Shown here: positions 32,243 to 44,420 of the stretch, piece by piece
Numbering within the stretch: position 1 is the stretch's first letter
How the letters are laid out: each line of letters begins with the position of its first letter
From: Posidonia oceanica
Taxonomy: Eukaryota > Streptophyta > Magnoliopsida > Alismatales > Posidoniaceae
DNA: 64,000 bases
Assembly (NCBI GenBank): GCA_037176725.1
Contig: JAZBRS010000074.1
Location: forward strand, 67,460,001 to 67,524,000
Direction: 5' to 3'
Program-made: the position numbers and the translations under genes
Notes under the pieces: generated by a model
What the model saw: the letters and a program-made list of their open reading frames with translations, nothing else
Told to the model about the DNA's origin: nothing
Database searches by the model: none

Positions 32243-33091
32243 GCTTGCAGTTGGCTTGACTCAGTTTTAAAATGCCAATTTCGCTTTGCTCATCATTTTC
32301 TGCGTTTTATGGCTTCTAATGCTTTCTGCAACCCCTATGCATGCTGCCTAACCCTTGTTTTGGTTTTGCACCTCGCTTTGCCTCGTTTTCCACACCTTGC
32401 ATTGTTTTTTGCATTTCGCACCGTTTTCTGCACTTGCTTTGCTTTATCGTCTGCATGTCGTTTGCATTGCTTGGTTTCCCCACAGTTTTGTTTTATCGCC
32501 TGCATCTACATTAGGGCTATGATGCTTACTACCTAGGAGTTCTCACGAACCAGGGTCTGCCCAGTTCGGAACACTAGCAGCGTTGCTGAGCACATAGATA
32601 GCACATTTATTTCCCATGCATAGCAAGTAGGCATTCGTGGCATTTAAGCATGAGGCTAGCATTTCCCTGCATTAGTGTGAGATTGCCTAAGAAAGACCTA
32701 CTCTCGAACGTATCGGGGGTGCCTAACACCTTCCCTATGCGTAACAAGAGTCCTTGCCCTTTCTCTTGGCTCGCATCGACCTTTCCTTTATCCTAGGCAT
32801 GAGTCATAGCATAGCATAGCATAGCTTAGTTTAGCATTGCATCCCTCTGCCCCTCCTTACATCCGGTTTTACATGTCTTTTCATGTATTACTCCTGGTTT
32901 TCCCTGTCTTCCAATTCAATAGACCTGGAGGCAACTCTGAATTGTCTTATCATTTCTTTTCTTTTCTTTTGCCAGCGTTTCCGAGTCGAGTTTCTCCCCT
33001 CGGATCCAGCCGCATATAGTGAGCCTATTTTGATCGGTGCACGTGAGCTTTGGTATCGTGCATGGACGATCAGAATTCAGGATTACTACAG

Positions 33092-33109
33092 TGGCAACTC
33101 CGCTGGGGA
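33092..33109 (+). other. Primer-binding site, element A
   Basis: TGGCAACTCCGCTGGGGA, one base after the LTR end, with one G-to-A difference from element B. Confidence 0.85.
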
Positions 33110-34209
33110 GCTTGCACTCTGGCTTTCGTCTTGGCCTTCTCGCCGCTTGTTTTTGTGTTCTGCTTGCCTTTTGCTTCCGCTTGCCTTACCTGCTTACCTG
33201 CCTGCTTGTTTATTTACTTGCTTTATGCCATGATTGCTTGCGCTGCTTTATTTACCTGCATCACATGTCTAAATACTTGCTTGGCACACCATGCATGCCT
33301 TTTGAATGATGAATGCTTTCTTTTACACCTATGCAATGCCACTGCACCTGCACATGCTATGCATACTTGGCTTTTACTATGATAAGTGTTTCCCCTTTCA
33401 CTATCATGACCACATACACTTGCACATGCCATGCCCATGCTTTTTGCCCTGCTGTGTGAATTGCTTGCCTGCCATGACTTCTTGTTTCTCTCCCATTCGC
33501 ATATGCCATGTCTAGGATAGTAGAAACTTACTTGCTCCCCTTTTGCTTAATCTAAAAGCCACAATAAAGCAAAGCAATAACATCTAAGCACAACTAGAAC
33601 CAAAACTTGCAATTTTTTTCCTTGGTTAATAAAACGCAAGTAAAACGCTCTAAAGCATTTGCATCAGCATTTAGAAAGCATGCATTCTTCTCACTTGAGT
33701 CAACCCACAGTCTGAGAAGGATAGTCCCGGCCTCTTGCCCCCATCGCTTTGGCATGGCGCAAGTTAGTCGGTCTGTCTCCCCTTTGTCCAGGGGTCGCGT
33801 CGGCACTATTGGAGGGTACCACCTATGCTTCTAGCAGGGTCGAGGCCACCAATGCACCACCCATTATACTTGAGCTTTGGCAGGGTCGAGACGGGAGCCT
33901 TTTTTCTGACCTAGAGTCTGCACAATCCCTTTACTCCTGAGTGCGTCTTGGTAGGTCATCTACTCGGGACATGCATGGTAAGAGAGCGCATATTAGGGCA
34001 TACATCTGCATCATGCCACTCCTAATAACTCCTTTTTGCATCCAACCACTAACGCGTTTATTTGTTTTGCAGGTAGGTGCGGATTCCTTCAGCTAGGATC
34101 CTGAGCATCCCTCTCTCTGAGCTGTTTGTCGCCTCCGATAGTAGCTCTGCTTAGGTCTTGTGTCCCTGCCTTCAGCCGCAGACCTGTTTGCTCTCGCTCG
34201 CTGTTCGCT
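33110..34209 (+). other. Untranslated leader of element A
   Basis: C/T-rich sequence after the PBS, then the block 33680-33970 shared with B's leader, then the acceptor at 34071-34072. No domain-bearing ORF. Confidence 0.7.
34071..34072 (+). promoter_or_regulatory. Candidate leader-intron acceptor, element A
   Basis: TTTATTTGTTTTGCAG ends here, 138 bases before the gag ATG at 34210. With the LTR donor at 2361 the original intron would be about 3.35 kb once B is subtracted. Confidence 0.5.
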
Positions 34210-36530
34210 ATGGCCCAGCATACCGGCGAGCCTCCTTCCTTATTGGCATCAGGAGAGGTACCGATTTCGGTCTCTCCTTCCCCTACTTTGGCATCCCCCG
34301 TCTCCTCTCCATTTCTGGTGCAGTAGACCTCCCAGCCCCTTTATCTAGATCAAGGGTCAACCCTAGCCGACCTGGAGCTTGTCACAGAGTCAGCCGCGGT
34401 GACCGCCACTCAAGCTCCAGGAGCGTCACCTTCTGCTCCATCCCAGGGCCTTCCCGTCTCAGGAATCCAGCCTTCTGCGGCTACCCTTTGTGTAGGATCC
34501 ACTCCTATTGCTTCCTTGGTTTCCGTGCCTCCTTTGGCAGACACCTCCTTGCGTCCCAGCCCGTCGGTCGATGCGTTCTCTACCTTGCAAGCGCAGCGTT
34601 TATTGGCTAAGGCTGATAGGCTGCGAAGCATGGCTCTCGCACTCGACCCGACGTGGCCTGCTCTTCCCGCCCAACCCTTGAGGTTCCGGTGTCGGCTTCT
34701 GTAGCCCTGCAGGCGCACTACACTGCACCTCCGCCCTTTCCATCGCCCCGGCTCCTCACAGCTCCGACGATGGGAGCGCATTATCAGCCTCCTGCACTTG
34801 CACAGCACCTTGCACTGCATGCAACTCCTTCCTCTGGTGGCCAATCTTCTGGATTGGCAGGAGCACGGCACCCCTCAAGCCCATTGCCCGGCACCGTGCT
34901 AGTGCAACAGCTGCTGCTCCCCCGCACTGCACCTTACACTGCACAGCATGTTATCCATCCGTCTTCCTTGCATCAGATTCAGGCTCCTGCATTCATAGCA
35001 CCGCACCTTGCACCCTCGCACTGGTATGCTGGCCGTCACGCTACAACACCAGGTGGCGTGACGGTGGATCCGGAGGAGCGCTCTCGCGTGACCTACACAG
35101 CATACGTGGTCCCTGCCTCTACTGTACAACCATCGCCAACAGCAGCCTCTAACGCCTTCCTTACTAGGTTGGGTGATCTAGAGAGAGCACTTCGTCAAAT
35201 GCAAGGCCAGGACTGCCAGCCTTACCAATTTCACGACCTCTGTCTCTTTCCCGAGGCCGCACTCCCTTTGAAGTTCTGCATCTCGGACTTTGATAAATAT
35301 GATGGTAGAGGCTGCCCCATCTTGCATCTGAAGGCATATTACGGGGATCTTTCCCAGCTTCAGGCTGATGAAAGGCTCCTTATCCGCCTGTTCCAGAAAA
35401 GTTTAACCGGCCCCATGCTCAGGTGGTTCACGTCCCTTGACACGGCTACGGTTTAGACTTGGATTGGTCTTTCTCGGGCTTTTCTTGAGCAATATGCTTT
35501 CAACCTCGACTTGATCCCCAAGAGGGAGGATCTCTTCGCCATCCAGCAGAGGCCCAAGAGCTATTCAGGGAGTATGTCAGTCGCTGGCGTTCTACAGCTG
35601 CCCAGGTCAGAGATAGACCCTTTGAGGAGGATTCTATTGAGATGATCGTCAAAGGGGCGCTGCCAGCGACAGGGACTCTACTTTGCATCCAGCACATCAC
35701 TAGTTTTGCATCGCTGATTAGGGCTGCGCCTGCGTGGAAAGCTCACTGTAGAGTGGCCATTTCCCTGCGCTTTCTGCACTAGCTAGGCAGGCCGACACCA
35801 CCAGCAACCGCCGCAGCAGCAACAGCAGCAACAACTCCGCTTCCAACTGCTCCGAGCAGCACGCCACCGCATGCACCGATCCTCCTGAGGAGCCTACCTT
35901 TGCAGAAAGTTAGCCGGATCCTTTTCTGCTAGTGCCCGCACCTATTTATGCACCCACTGCACACACTGTCACCGTTGAGCCAGTGCATCACATCGCACCA
36001 GCTTAGCAAGGACGACAACCTAGGCAGAGACGAGTCCACCGTGCGAAGAGCGACTTCACCCCACTTGGTGAACCGCTAAGCACCGTCTTTCCCCAGGTTG
36101 TGTCGCTTCTGAGGCTTCCGGAAACTCGCCTGCCACCAAATCCCCTTTCGAGGCGGTACGATGCGAGCAAGCATTGCGATTACCATCGAGCCCTAGGGCA
36201 TTCGACGGATAATTGCCTCACTCTCCAGGATGTCGTTCAGGACTTGATTGACAATGGGACCCTCGTCGTCAGTCCGTAGGAGGCTGCTCACACACCTACA
36301 CCTGCACCTGCACCTGCACCTGCACTTGCACACCCTAGCGTAGCTGGCCCTTCCTCTTCTGAGCCTGCAGGCTTCGAGGATACCGGAACCTCGGGGGCTT
36401 ACCCCAATCTTCTTTGAATCCAACTCTACCCTGGTGGGTCCTTCCGATCCCATCGGCGCAATCGCCCCTTCCTATCCCTCCCTGTTTGTCCGGGGGACGC
36501 TCAGAAGTGCAACGGCAGGATGACAGTAAG
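34210..36530 (+). pseudogene. gag: gag, element A
   Basis: Begins MAQHT like B. A Pro/Ser-rich N-terminal part is broken by a stop near 34324. A frameshift near 34650-34700 leads into the frame 34653-35456. That frame holds the gag domain: FPEAALPLKFCISDFDKYDG, LLIRLFQKSLTGPMLRWFTSL. TAG at 35454 stands where C has Lys (TWND context), and further shifts follow. The zinc knuckle at 36175-36216 is complete (C-x2-H-x4-H-x4-C), unlike in B. The region ends with a GTSGAYPNLL-like remnant near 36400. No pro or pol follows. Confidence 0.8.
36291..36335. repeat. CACCTG hexanucleotide run in gag
   Basis: About seven copies of a CACCTG-type unit, coding for Pro-Ala/Thr-rich sequence in the gag frame. 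Confidence 0.7.
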
Positions 36531-37440
36531 CTCGATCGCAACACCGTCTAGGTAAGCTCCTTCTCCAGCATCAGCAGCCCTAGTGCTCCCCGCACTGCCG
36601 ACAGCAAATCTCGCCGACAGCATCAGCAGCGTAAGGGCAAACCCAGCACCTCCCTCCCAAGGTTGCTGACAGGTAAATCCCTCTTACCTCTCTTTCGTTT
36701 CCAGCACTGCCTTTTCTTTTCGTTTTTTCGTTTTCTTGCCAAGGTAGAAAATCATAAAAAGCATAAAAACAGCAAAAAACCTTAAAAAACATGCATTTTT
36801 TCCTGCATGCATGCATTATTTGGGCTGATACCCCTAACTATCCGGTGATAAGTCCGTTAACCTATCATCACTAGGCTGGCAGCCCTAACTACTTGGTGAT
36901 AAGTCCGTCAACTTATCTTTCGGGCTGATATCCCTAACTATTCGGCGATAAGTCCGTCAACTTATCACCTGCACATATCAATCACTCTGCATGCATATCC
37001 ACCATCTTGCACATATCTGCCATCATGCATTATCATTTATTGCATGTACATATCATTTCTTGCATTCTGTAAAGCATAAAGCCAAAAAAATCAAAAAAAT
37101 AAAAAACAGCAAAAATATTTTCTTCGCCTTCCTACTGGTTTTCCCTTTTATGTTTTCCTAAACCAAAATCATAAAAATACAAAACCAATGCAAAATCCAA
37201 AAACATGTTTGTCCTTTTCCTTGCTAAAATATACAAAACCCACAAACATTTGTATAATCAGAAATCGACTTTGGACAAACAAGCAGCGCCTAGAGGATGT
37301 CAAGCAGTGACGATCCCAGGCAGGTCTTGCCCGAGCAGCGCCATCTCTTGTATGTGGCTACAGAGTGAGACTAGAGCAGAATGGAGTGTCTCGCTGAGCT
37401 TGAAAAACTGCCAAAGTGAGATCCACCTTAACCAGAGAGT
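36531..37440 (+). other. Element A sequence after gag, with a short hairpin array
   Basis: 36820-36980 holds three units of the 3' hairpin repeat, for example GATAAGT-CCGTCA-ACTTATC at 36947-36966. 37060-37260 is A-rich. 37280-37440 is unique and continues beyond solo LTR S. No gene seen. Confidence 0.65.
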
Positions 37441-37445
37441 CCACC
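37441..37445. repeat. Target-site duplication of solo LTR S, left copy
   Basis: CCACC, identical to 42704-42708. Confidence 0.9.
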
Positions 37446-38139
37446 TGTAGTAATCCCGGTGTTCAGATCGTCCATGCACATTGCCAAAGCTCGCGTGCAC
37501 CGATCGGAATCAGGTTCACTATTAGCAGCTGTGTCCGAGAAGGAAAACTTAACTCGAAAACACTTAAAAAGGGAAAAAAGGGAAGAAAAGAATAAGATAA
37601 GACAATTCAGAGTCACCACTGTGTCTATTAGGTCGGGAGACAAGAAAAACCAGGGAAATGTGTGAATAAACATGCAAAACCGAGCAAAGGATGCAAAGCA
37701 ATGCAATGCAAGAGAAAAGGGATGCAAATGAATGCAAAGGATATGACTCAAGCCTAGGATAAGGGCAATATGGTCATTGCACGCCAAAAGACTGGGCAAG
37801 GACTCCTGTTACGTGCGGGGAAGGTGTTAGGCACCCCTGACACGCCCGAGAATCGGTCTTTCTAGGCTTACACTCGCATATGCAGGGAAATGCAGACTTT
37901 GAATGCCTAATTAAATGCTCAAAGGTGTGCTCTAAGTGATGGAATGCGATGCAAGGAATTAAACGTGCTATCTAAGCACTCAGCAACGCTGTCTGTGTTT
38001 CGAACCGAGCGAACCCTAGTCCATGAGAACTCCAAGCAGTAAGCATCATTGCCCTATATGCAAATGCAGGAGATAAAACAAAACATCGGTAAAACCAGGC
38101 AATGCAAGCGACATGCAAAGGAAAACGACGTTAAACATG

Positions 38140-38500
38140 CAAAACGGTGCGAGAAACGAAAGTCGACACGCAAAACGGTGCAAGAAACAGAGCAGGCACG
38201 CAAAACAGCGCAAGAAACAAAGCAGACACGCAAGACGGTGCAAGAAACAAAGCAGGCATGCAAAATGGTGTGAAAAAGAAAGCAGGCACGTAAAACGGTG
38301 CGAAAAACAAAGCAAACACATAAAACAGTGCAAGAAACAAAGCAGGCACGCGAAACGGTGCAAGAAACAAAGTCAGTATGCAAAATGATGCGAAAAATGA
38401 AGCATGCACACGAAACGGTGCAAGAAACAAAGCATGCACACAGAATGGTGCAAAAAGACAAAGCAGGCACGCAAAACGGAGCCAAAGCAAGCGAAATAAA
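38140..38500. repeat. 30-bp LTR subrepeats of S
   Basis: About a dozen units of the GGCACGCAAAACGGTGCAAG type, more degenerate than in B. Confidence 0.8.
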
Positions 38501-38875
38501 CCATCGATAAAGCCATGCAATGCAAATGATGTGCAAAAGATGCTGTGTAGGAGTTCAAGAGGACTTACCTTGGAGATCTGAAGCCTGATCGGAGAAGTGC
38601 TTACTCTGTATTGAAGTGTGCTCCACCGGGGTCGTCTAGGTAACTTGGTTGTGAAGATCCGGCGGTCTGATCAGAAGATATGCAGGCTTCAGGGCAGAAG
38701 GGCCAAGAATAGGGGAGAAGAAAGGATCTAAGTGTAAAAGGGGTCCTAGGGATGTGCAAGACAGGTCCTCCCACGTACATGAGAGCTAGCAGTACTTAAT
38801 TGTGTGCAGAGATGCTAAATGCAGTGATGCATGGGTGCAATGCATGCAAAAATGCAAGAAAAGACCTATATGCAG

Positions 38876-39000
38876 TGTTTTAGGAAAGTTAAGGACCTAA
38901 ATGCAACTTTTTGAAAAAGTTAGGGACCTAAATGCAAAGATTTTGAAAAGTTAGGGGTCTAAATGCAAAGCTTTTGAAAAGTTGAGGGTCTGAATGCAAT
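38876..39000. repeat. 31-bp tandem repeat in solo LTR S
   Basis: About four units of GTTAGGGACCTAAATGCAAA plus an AT-rich part ending in GAAAA; degenerate copies continue to about 39200. In opposite orientation the same material forms 11230-12250 in E2. Confidence 0.75.
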
Positions 39001-42000
39001 TAAAATAAAATGCAGGGACTGAAATGCAATTTAATAAGGTAAAGATGCATTTAAATGATTTTATAAACATGCTGTGGGCTGGAATGCAATTTTGAAATAT
39101 GCGTGGGCTAAAATGCAATTTTATAAGGTAAAATGCAAGCTAAATGTATGCTGTGAATTATGTAGAGGACTAAAGTGTAATTTTAAAACATGTAGGGGCT
39201 AAAATGCAATTTTATAAGGAAAACATGCGAATACATACTCTGTGAATGCAAATGAAGGACTAAGATGCAAAAATGAAATAAAGCAGGATGAAAATGCAAT
39301 GCAATAAGGAAAAATGAGAAATTAAATGATTTAACAACAGATCAGAGGACTAGATTGCAAATAAAATAAGAAATAGGACTAAAAAGCAATGTAATAAGAT
39401 AACAGCATATAATTAAATGACATTTAACAACCATAGGACCTAATTGCAAAAATAAAAAGCTTTTGAACTAGAAAATAAAGAACAGGAAACTATTTTGAAC
39501 TGGGGCTGGACTAACATGCAAATAAAGTAAGTAAATGGGCTGGAACTAAAGAAAAACTAAAAAACTATAACAGTAGAGGACTAATAAGTAATGAAAAATA
39601 AGTAGCAGGACTTAAATTAAAAGAAAATTAAAGAATTTGAACTGCAGTTGGATTAACATGCAAATAAATGAAAACATAGACTTTAAATGCAATTCTATAT
39701 GGTTTTAATTCGGATTTAAATGATTCTTAAACTGTGCTTGGACCTAAGTGTAATATCTAAAAAACTAAATGTTACCAATGCAATGTAAATGCAAGCATAC
39801 TAAATTAATGTAAAAATAAAACCAAAAGTAAAACAAACATATTTATCTACAGGAGCTAAGGCTGGAGCTCGCCGGGAGGGGGTCTAGAACGGTAGAGGAG
39901 CGGGCGGCGTGGCCTAGGCGGCGTGCGGGGGAGTTCGGTGCGACGCGGCAGAAGCAGGGGCGGCGTGCGGTGACGCGTGGGGGCGTTGGACGACGGCCTG
40001 GGCTGCTGCTGGGGCTGCCGATGCCAGGGAAGACGACGACCCCAGCGGCCTCGTGCGGGCGGCATAGGTGACGAAAAGCCTCGAAAGAAGGTCGAGAAGC
40101 AAGAGGGGAGAGAGAGGAAGCCTGGGGAGTGGTTTCTCACCTGTTTCGTGTGCCGGAGCAAGCCACCCACCTAGGTGGTTTTCAGTGAGCTTGTAGGTGG
40201 TCGTGGCGGCGCGCGGCGAGCTTCTAGATTGCTGGGGCGATTCGGGGGCATCCCTTGGGGTCTGGGGAAGCCTCCGATGCTTCCAGAAAGAAGCTCTGGT
40301 GTCCGGAGAAGATTCTGGTCCGGCCAAGCTGTTGCTGTGGTGGCTGAGGTGGTTGCGACGTTGTGCGGCGTTCCAGGCCGAGGCGAGGGTTCCAGCGGCT
40401 AGGTGGTTATCTGGGGAACGTGTGGGAAGAAACGGAAGTGGGTTCTACTGGGTGTGGAGGGAGTTATGAGTGTTTGAACTTTCTGGTTGAAATGGAGCCG
40501 AAGGTGTTTGTTGTAGAATGCCGGAAGTGTGGGTGGCCTCAGGGGGAGATGTTGGGTGGTCTGTGAAGGTGTTTGTCGGGCGAGTAAGGTGGCCAAGTTT
40601 GAGGATTTTAGGAGGCTTGTGGTGGTCGTTCTGCAATGGAGTAGGTGTGTTGGAGGTTTTTGGAGAGGAAATGGGTTGAGAAGGTCTGTTGGAGAGCTCC
40701 TGTGGGTTGTCTCTTGCTCTCTTCTCTTGGGGGAGTCCACATGGGAGAGAGGGAAGGTTTTTGGCAATCTGAGGATGTGTGCTTCTGGTGTGTTGCTGGT
40801 TTTTGGTTTTTTTGGTTGGGTTGGCACTCAAGTGCAAAGGAAGGAAATGGCAGGAGGTTTGATGGCACGGTCGTGGCAGGCGGCGCACGCCGATCTGGCC
40901 TGGTGCAGAGGGCATGTGGGTGTGCAGGACGACAGGGTGTAGGGATGAGTTGCCGATTGGGCATGAGAGGAGGGAGTTTGAAAAAAAAGAAAACAGAGAA
41001 GAGAGGAGAAGGATCTGCTGTGTGTGGATGAAGAAAAGAAAAAATAAAAAGGAAAAGAAATAAGAAAGAAAAAAGAAGGAAGGAAAGAAAGAAAGGAAAA
41101 ATTAATTAAGTTTTGGTTTTCTTTGGATTTGTTTCAAGGCTAATTGTTTTTTTTTTAATTTTCTTTTTTTAATTATTCTTTTGAATTTATTAATGGTTTT
41201 CCTCTTTTAAGTTTTTTTCTTTGATTGTTTTAATTGTTTAAATTTTCTTTTGATTTAAGCTTATTTTAAGTCTTTCTTTTTGGTTTTAATTTTGTTAATT
41301 GTTTTTTAAGTTTTTAAATTCGATTTTTAGTTGTTGATTGTTTTTTGAGTTTTATTAATTTGATTTTAAGTTGTTGATTGTTTTTGAGTTTTATTAATTT
41401 AAGTTTGTCTTCTTTTTTCCTTTTTTACTTGTTAATTATTTTCTCAAAGTTTTTTTTTTAATTGTTTTGATTATGTTTTTTCTTTTGATTTTAAATTTGT
41501 TAGTTGCTTTAATTTTTCTTTGATTGTTTTAAGATTTTTAGATTGTTTTTGTTTTTAGATTTGTTACTTTTTTTTAATTATTTATCTTAGGGTTTCTTAA
41601 TTGCTTCTTTTTCCTTTTTCCTTTTTTTCTAGGTTTTGCTTTATGTTACTTTTAAAAGGGCTTTTGCTTGTTTGTTTTGATTATATTTTTCTTTTGTTGT
41701 TTTTTTTTTTGATAGCATTTTCTTTTGTTTGTTTTGTATTTTTTAGATTGCATTCATGGTTTCCCTTTTTTTTTAGTTGGATTTAGTTAGGTTTTTGTTT
41801 TTAATTGTTTGTTCAAGTTTTTAATTATTTCTTTTTAGGGTTTTGATTTGTTTTTCTTTTGTTTTAGAATTTTAAAGGTTTTTTAAAGATTTAGTGGAAG
41901 AAAGGAAAAGAAAAAGAAAAGGAAGAAGTAAAGGAAGAAATGGAGAAAGAAAGAAGAAAGAGAGGAGAAGGGGGAAAATAATTATTAGAAAATCAAGGGA

Positions 42001-42703
42001 TAATCTAAAAATAAAATAAAAATACAAACAAAATACAGAAGAGATAGATGCACAAGGTGGGCCCATAGCCAAGCAAGAAAAAGAGAGAGAAGGGAGTGAA
42101 AAGAAGGAGAATAAGAGGGAGGAGAGAGAAAAGAATAATTCAGGAGAGAGAAAATGATAATTTAGAGAAATGAAGGGGTTAGAGGTTTGGAAAAGAGGTG
42201 AAATTTGGGGAGTGTGTGACCTAGGGTTTCTCGTGTTTGACCAAGGATTTGGAGTGGGATTTTGGAAGGTTTTTGAAAGGGTTTTTGGGTCTAGAAAGAG
42301 GGGGGCTTTATCTAGGTTTTCTAGGGTTTTTGGAAGTGTTTTTTGTGGGAGATCCTAAGGGTTTTTTGGAGGGTTTTCTAGGTTGAAAAAGGATGGGTTT
42401 TCCTATGGTTTTTGGGTAGTTTTCTAGGTTGAAAAAGTGTAGATTTTCCTAGAGTTTTTGGGGTGGTTTTCTAGGTTGAAAAAATGTAGATTTTCCTAAA
42501 GTTTTTGGATGGTTTCAGGTTAAGGTTTTGGATGGTTTTAGGTTAAGGTTTTGAGAGGGTTTTGAAGGTTGAAAAGGAGGGTGTGGTTTTAGGTTTGGTT
42601 TTGAGGTTGGAGTTTTGGTTTGAAAAGAAGGGTGTGGTTTTGGGTTTTTTCTTAGCTGTTAGAGAGATCCACTAATTTAGCCTGTCAAAATGGGGTGTCA
42701 ACA

Positions 42704-42708
42704 CCACC
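42704..42708. repeat. Target-site duplication of solo LTR S, right copy
   Basis: CCACC. Confidence 0.9.
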
Positions 42709-43640
42709 AGACATGGAGAGGACCAAAGTAGAGCAAAGCATAGCCAGAGGCTGTCGACACATTGCAGAGGCTGAGGGTGTACGCCAATCGGCCGAACTCT
42801 CAACGCCTCATCCGGGACTACTACCCTAAGTGGGCGAAGACATGCATATCCAAAAGAATAGAGGTCATGTGAGCAAAAGAAATGACAACATGATATGCAT
42901 GCTGAGCACAAAAGAAAAATGCAGAAAGAAGTTGAAGAAAGAAGGCGCTCATGAGAGGAGTGACTCGGACGAGCGTCGAAGCCCCCTCAGCTATCAGCTT
43001 CAAGCACTACACTGGCAACTGCACGAGATACATTATCAGGGGGACCTGGCCCCACCCTCCGAGCACAGCAGCACGCTCCAATCTCGTCTGCAGATATCTC
43101 TACTCCATTGGCAAGCTAGATGCAACTCCAGTCACTCATGAGGGGAAAAGAAACATCATTCTGTGAGCGTCAAAAGAGGTAGCTGGTCCCCAAGAATTGA
43201 GACGGAGGCTAAGAAGCTACATCCGACGCTTCTACAACCCTGCAGCCAAAGGCTATACTCTGCAAAGCCAAGGCCTCATCTCGAGCCAAGAGCAGAAAAG
43301 AGAGCCACCGACCACAACTCGGCATGGCGTTGCTCGAGGATCGAGTCTCTTGAGTCAAGAACTACAAAAGCATCATGGCATAGCTGCTTTGAGTCCAAAG
43401 CCACCAAAATATGCATGCTGTAATATATCTTTATCTTCCCTTCTCCCTGTTTTCGAAAACCAGAGCCAAGGACGAGCATTTTTGCTTGCCTCGCTCAGAG
43501 GCTCCGTGGTTTTCAAATTTTGCCGTCCACCGCGTGGGTAGCTCCGTGATGACTGGCATGTACCTCATTTGTCACCTCGTGATGCCGTGAAGCATGCCTA
43601 CGCTGAGACCATTGCAAGCCTATCACGATGGATTCTTGTT
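42709..43640 (+). other. Unassigned stretch of element A
   Basis: Mixed sequence with no clear match to B or C within the window. Open frames at 42830-43141, 43163-43423 and 43197-43541 overlap one another and show no domain, so I call no gene. It could be degraded pol-proximal sequence or sequence captured by A. Confidence 0.4.
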
Positions 43641-43649
43641 TGCTTTCTG

Positions 43650-44420
43650 CATCATTCTGCATCCGGGCTGGTAGCCCTAACTACTTGACGATGGGTCCGT
43701 CAACCTATCATTTTATCATGCCGTCATTTCTGCATCCGGGCTGGCAGCCCTAACTGCTCGACGATGGGTCCATTAACCTATCACTTTGCATTCCTCTGCA
43801 TCGGGCTGGCAACCCTAACTGCTCGGTTGACGCCCATTAAAATGTCATCCCGCATATCTACGCTGCATACGGGCTGATATCCCTAACTATTCGGCGATAA
43901 GTCCGTTAACTTATCACCTTGCATTTGCATTATTCCATTGCATCCCCCACCGTCATTGCACTTTGCACGATGAGCCCTTACATCCATCTCACTGCATTCG
44001 GGCTGGTAGCCCTAACTACTTGGCTGACAAACCCGTTAGTGTTGTCTCCGCCTTGCATTTTGATGCCAAGGGCGCTTCGGCTACCCCCTGGTATCGTTCA
44101 CCGATACCAAGGGCATCTTTATTTAGTTGCCCCATGGTATCCCATTTCCATCTGCATTTGGGCTAACACCCCTAACTATTACGGGAGCGTCTACAGACCT
44201 CTGCCACACCTTCAGGTATGGTATTCCCGTTGCATTCGTGGTTACAAGCTGTCCCACTTGTAATCACCCCTCTTGCTTGACAGACTCGCTGGCCTATCAC
44301 CATCCATCGGGCTGATAGCCCCAACTATCTGGTGATGAGTCCATTAACTCCCAGCGGCATGATAGCTCTAACTATTCGGCGATAGGTCCGTTAACCTATC
44401 ACCCATTTCATCTTAGTGTA
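43650..44420 (+). repeat. Hairpin minisatellite of element A
   Basis: Repeats of GGGCTGGTAGCCCTAACTA-type sequence followed by a GATRRGT-CCGTYA-ACYTATC stem-loop. Stems include GATGGGT/ACCTATC (43680s, G-T wobble) and GATAGGT/ACCTATC at 44381-44400. A separate hairpin at 44085-44113 pairs CCCCTGGTATC with GATACCAAGGG and recurs in C at 52476-52503. Confidence 0.8.

Larger units (their letters stand above)
31090..33090 (+). repeat. Element A 5' LTR (type II), second part
   Basis: Continues the LTR interrupted at 2723 and ends GGATTACTACA at 33090. It carries five of the seven hairpin-cassette clusters, then an LTR tail shared with type-I LTRs, with GGTGCCTAACACC at 32718-32730, 360 bases before the LTR end. 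Short ORFs within have no domain. Confidence 0.85.
37446..42703 (-). mobile_element. Solo LTR S (type I, 5,258 bp)
   Basis: Minus-strand LTR bounded by TGTAGTAATCC (37446) and GGGGTGTCAACA (42703), flanked by perfect CCACC duplications and with no internal sequence on either side. It is the classic product of recombination between two LTRs of one insertion. Zones: tail with GGTGTTAGGCACC at 37823-37835, 30-bp subrepeats 38140-38500, donor-like GTAAGTCC about 38560, TGCAATTTT-rich zone 38820-39840, GC-rich zone 39850-40960, A-rich zone 41040-42060. It is longer than B's LTRs mainly through the 38820-39840 zone. ORFs within have no domain. Confidence 0.92.

Noticed and set aside
37446..42703. 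S as one LTR of a complete element together with B's LTRs
   Set aside because: S has its own perfect CCACC duplication, differs in length and zones, and has no adjoining PBS or PPT.
42830..43541. Overlapping ORFs in the unassigned part of A as a captured host gene
   Set aside because: No domain, no clear intron-exon pattern, and three frames compete. Listed only as an unassigned region.
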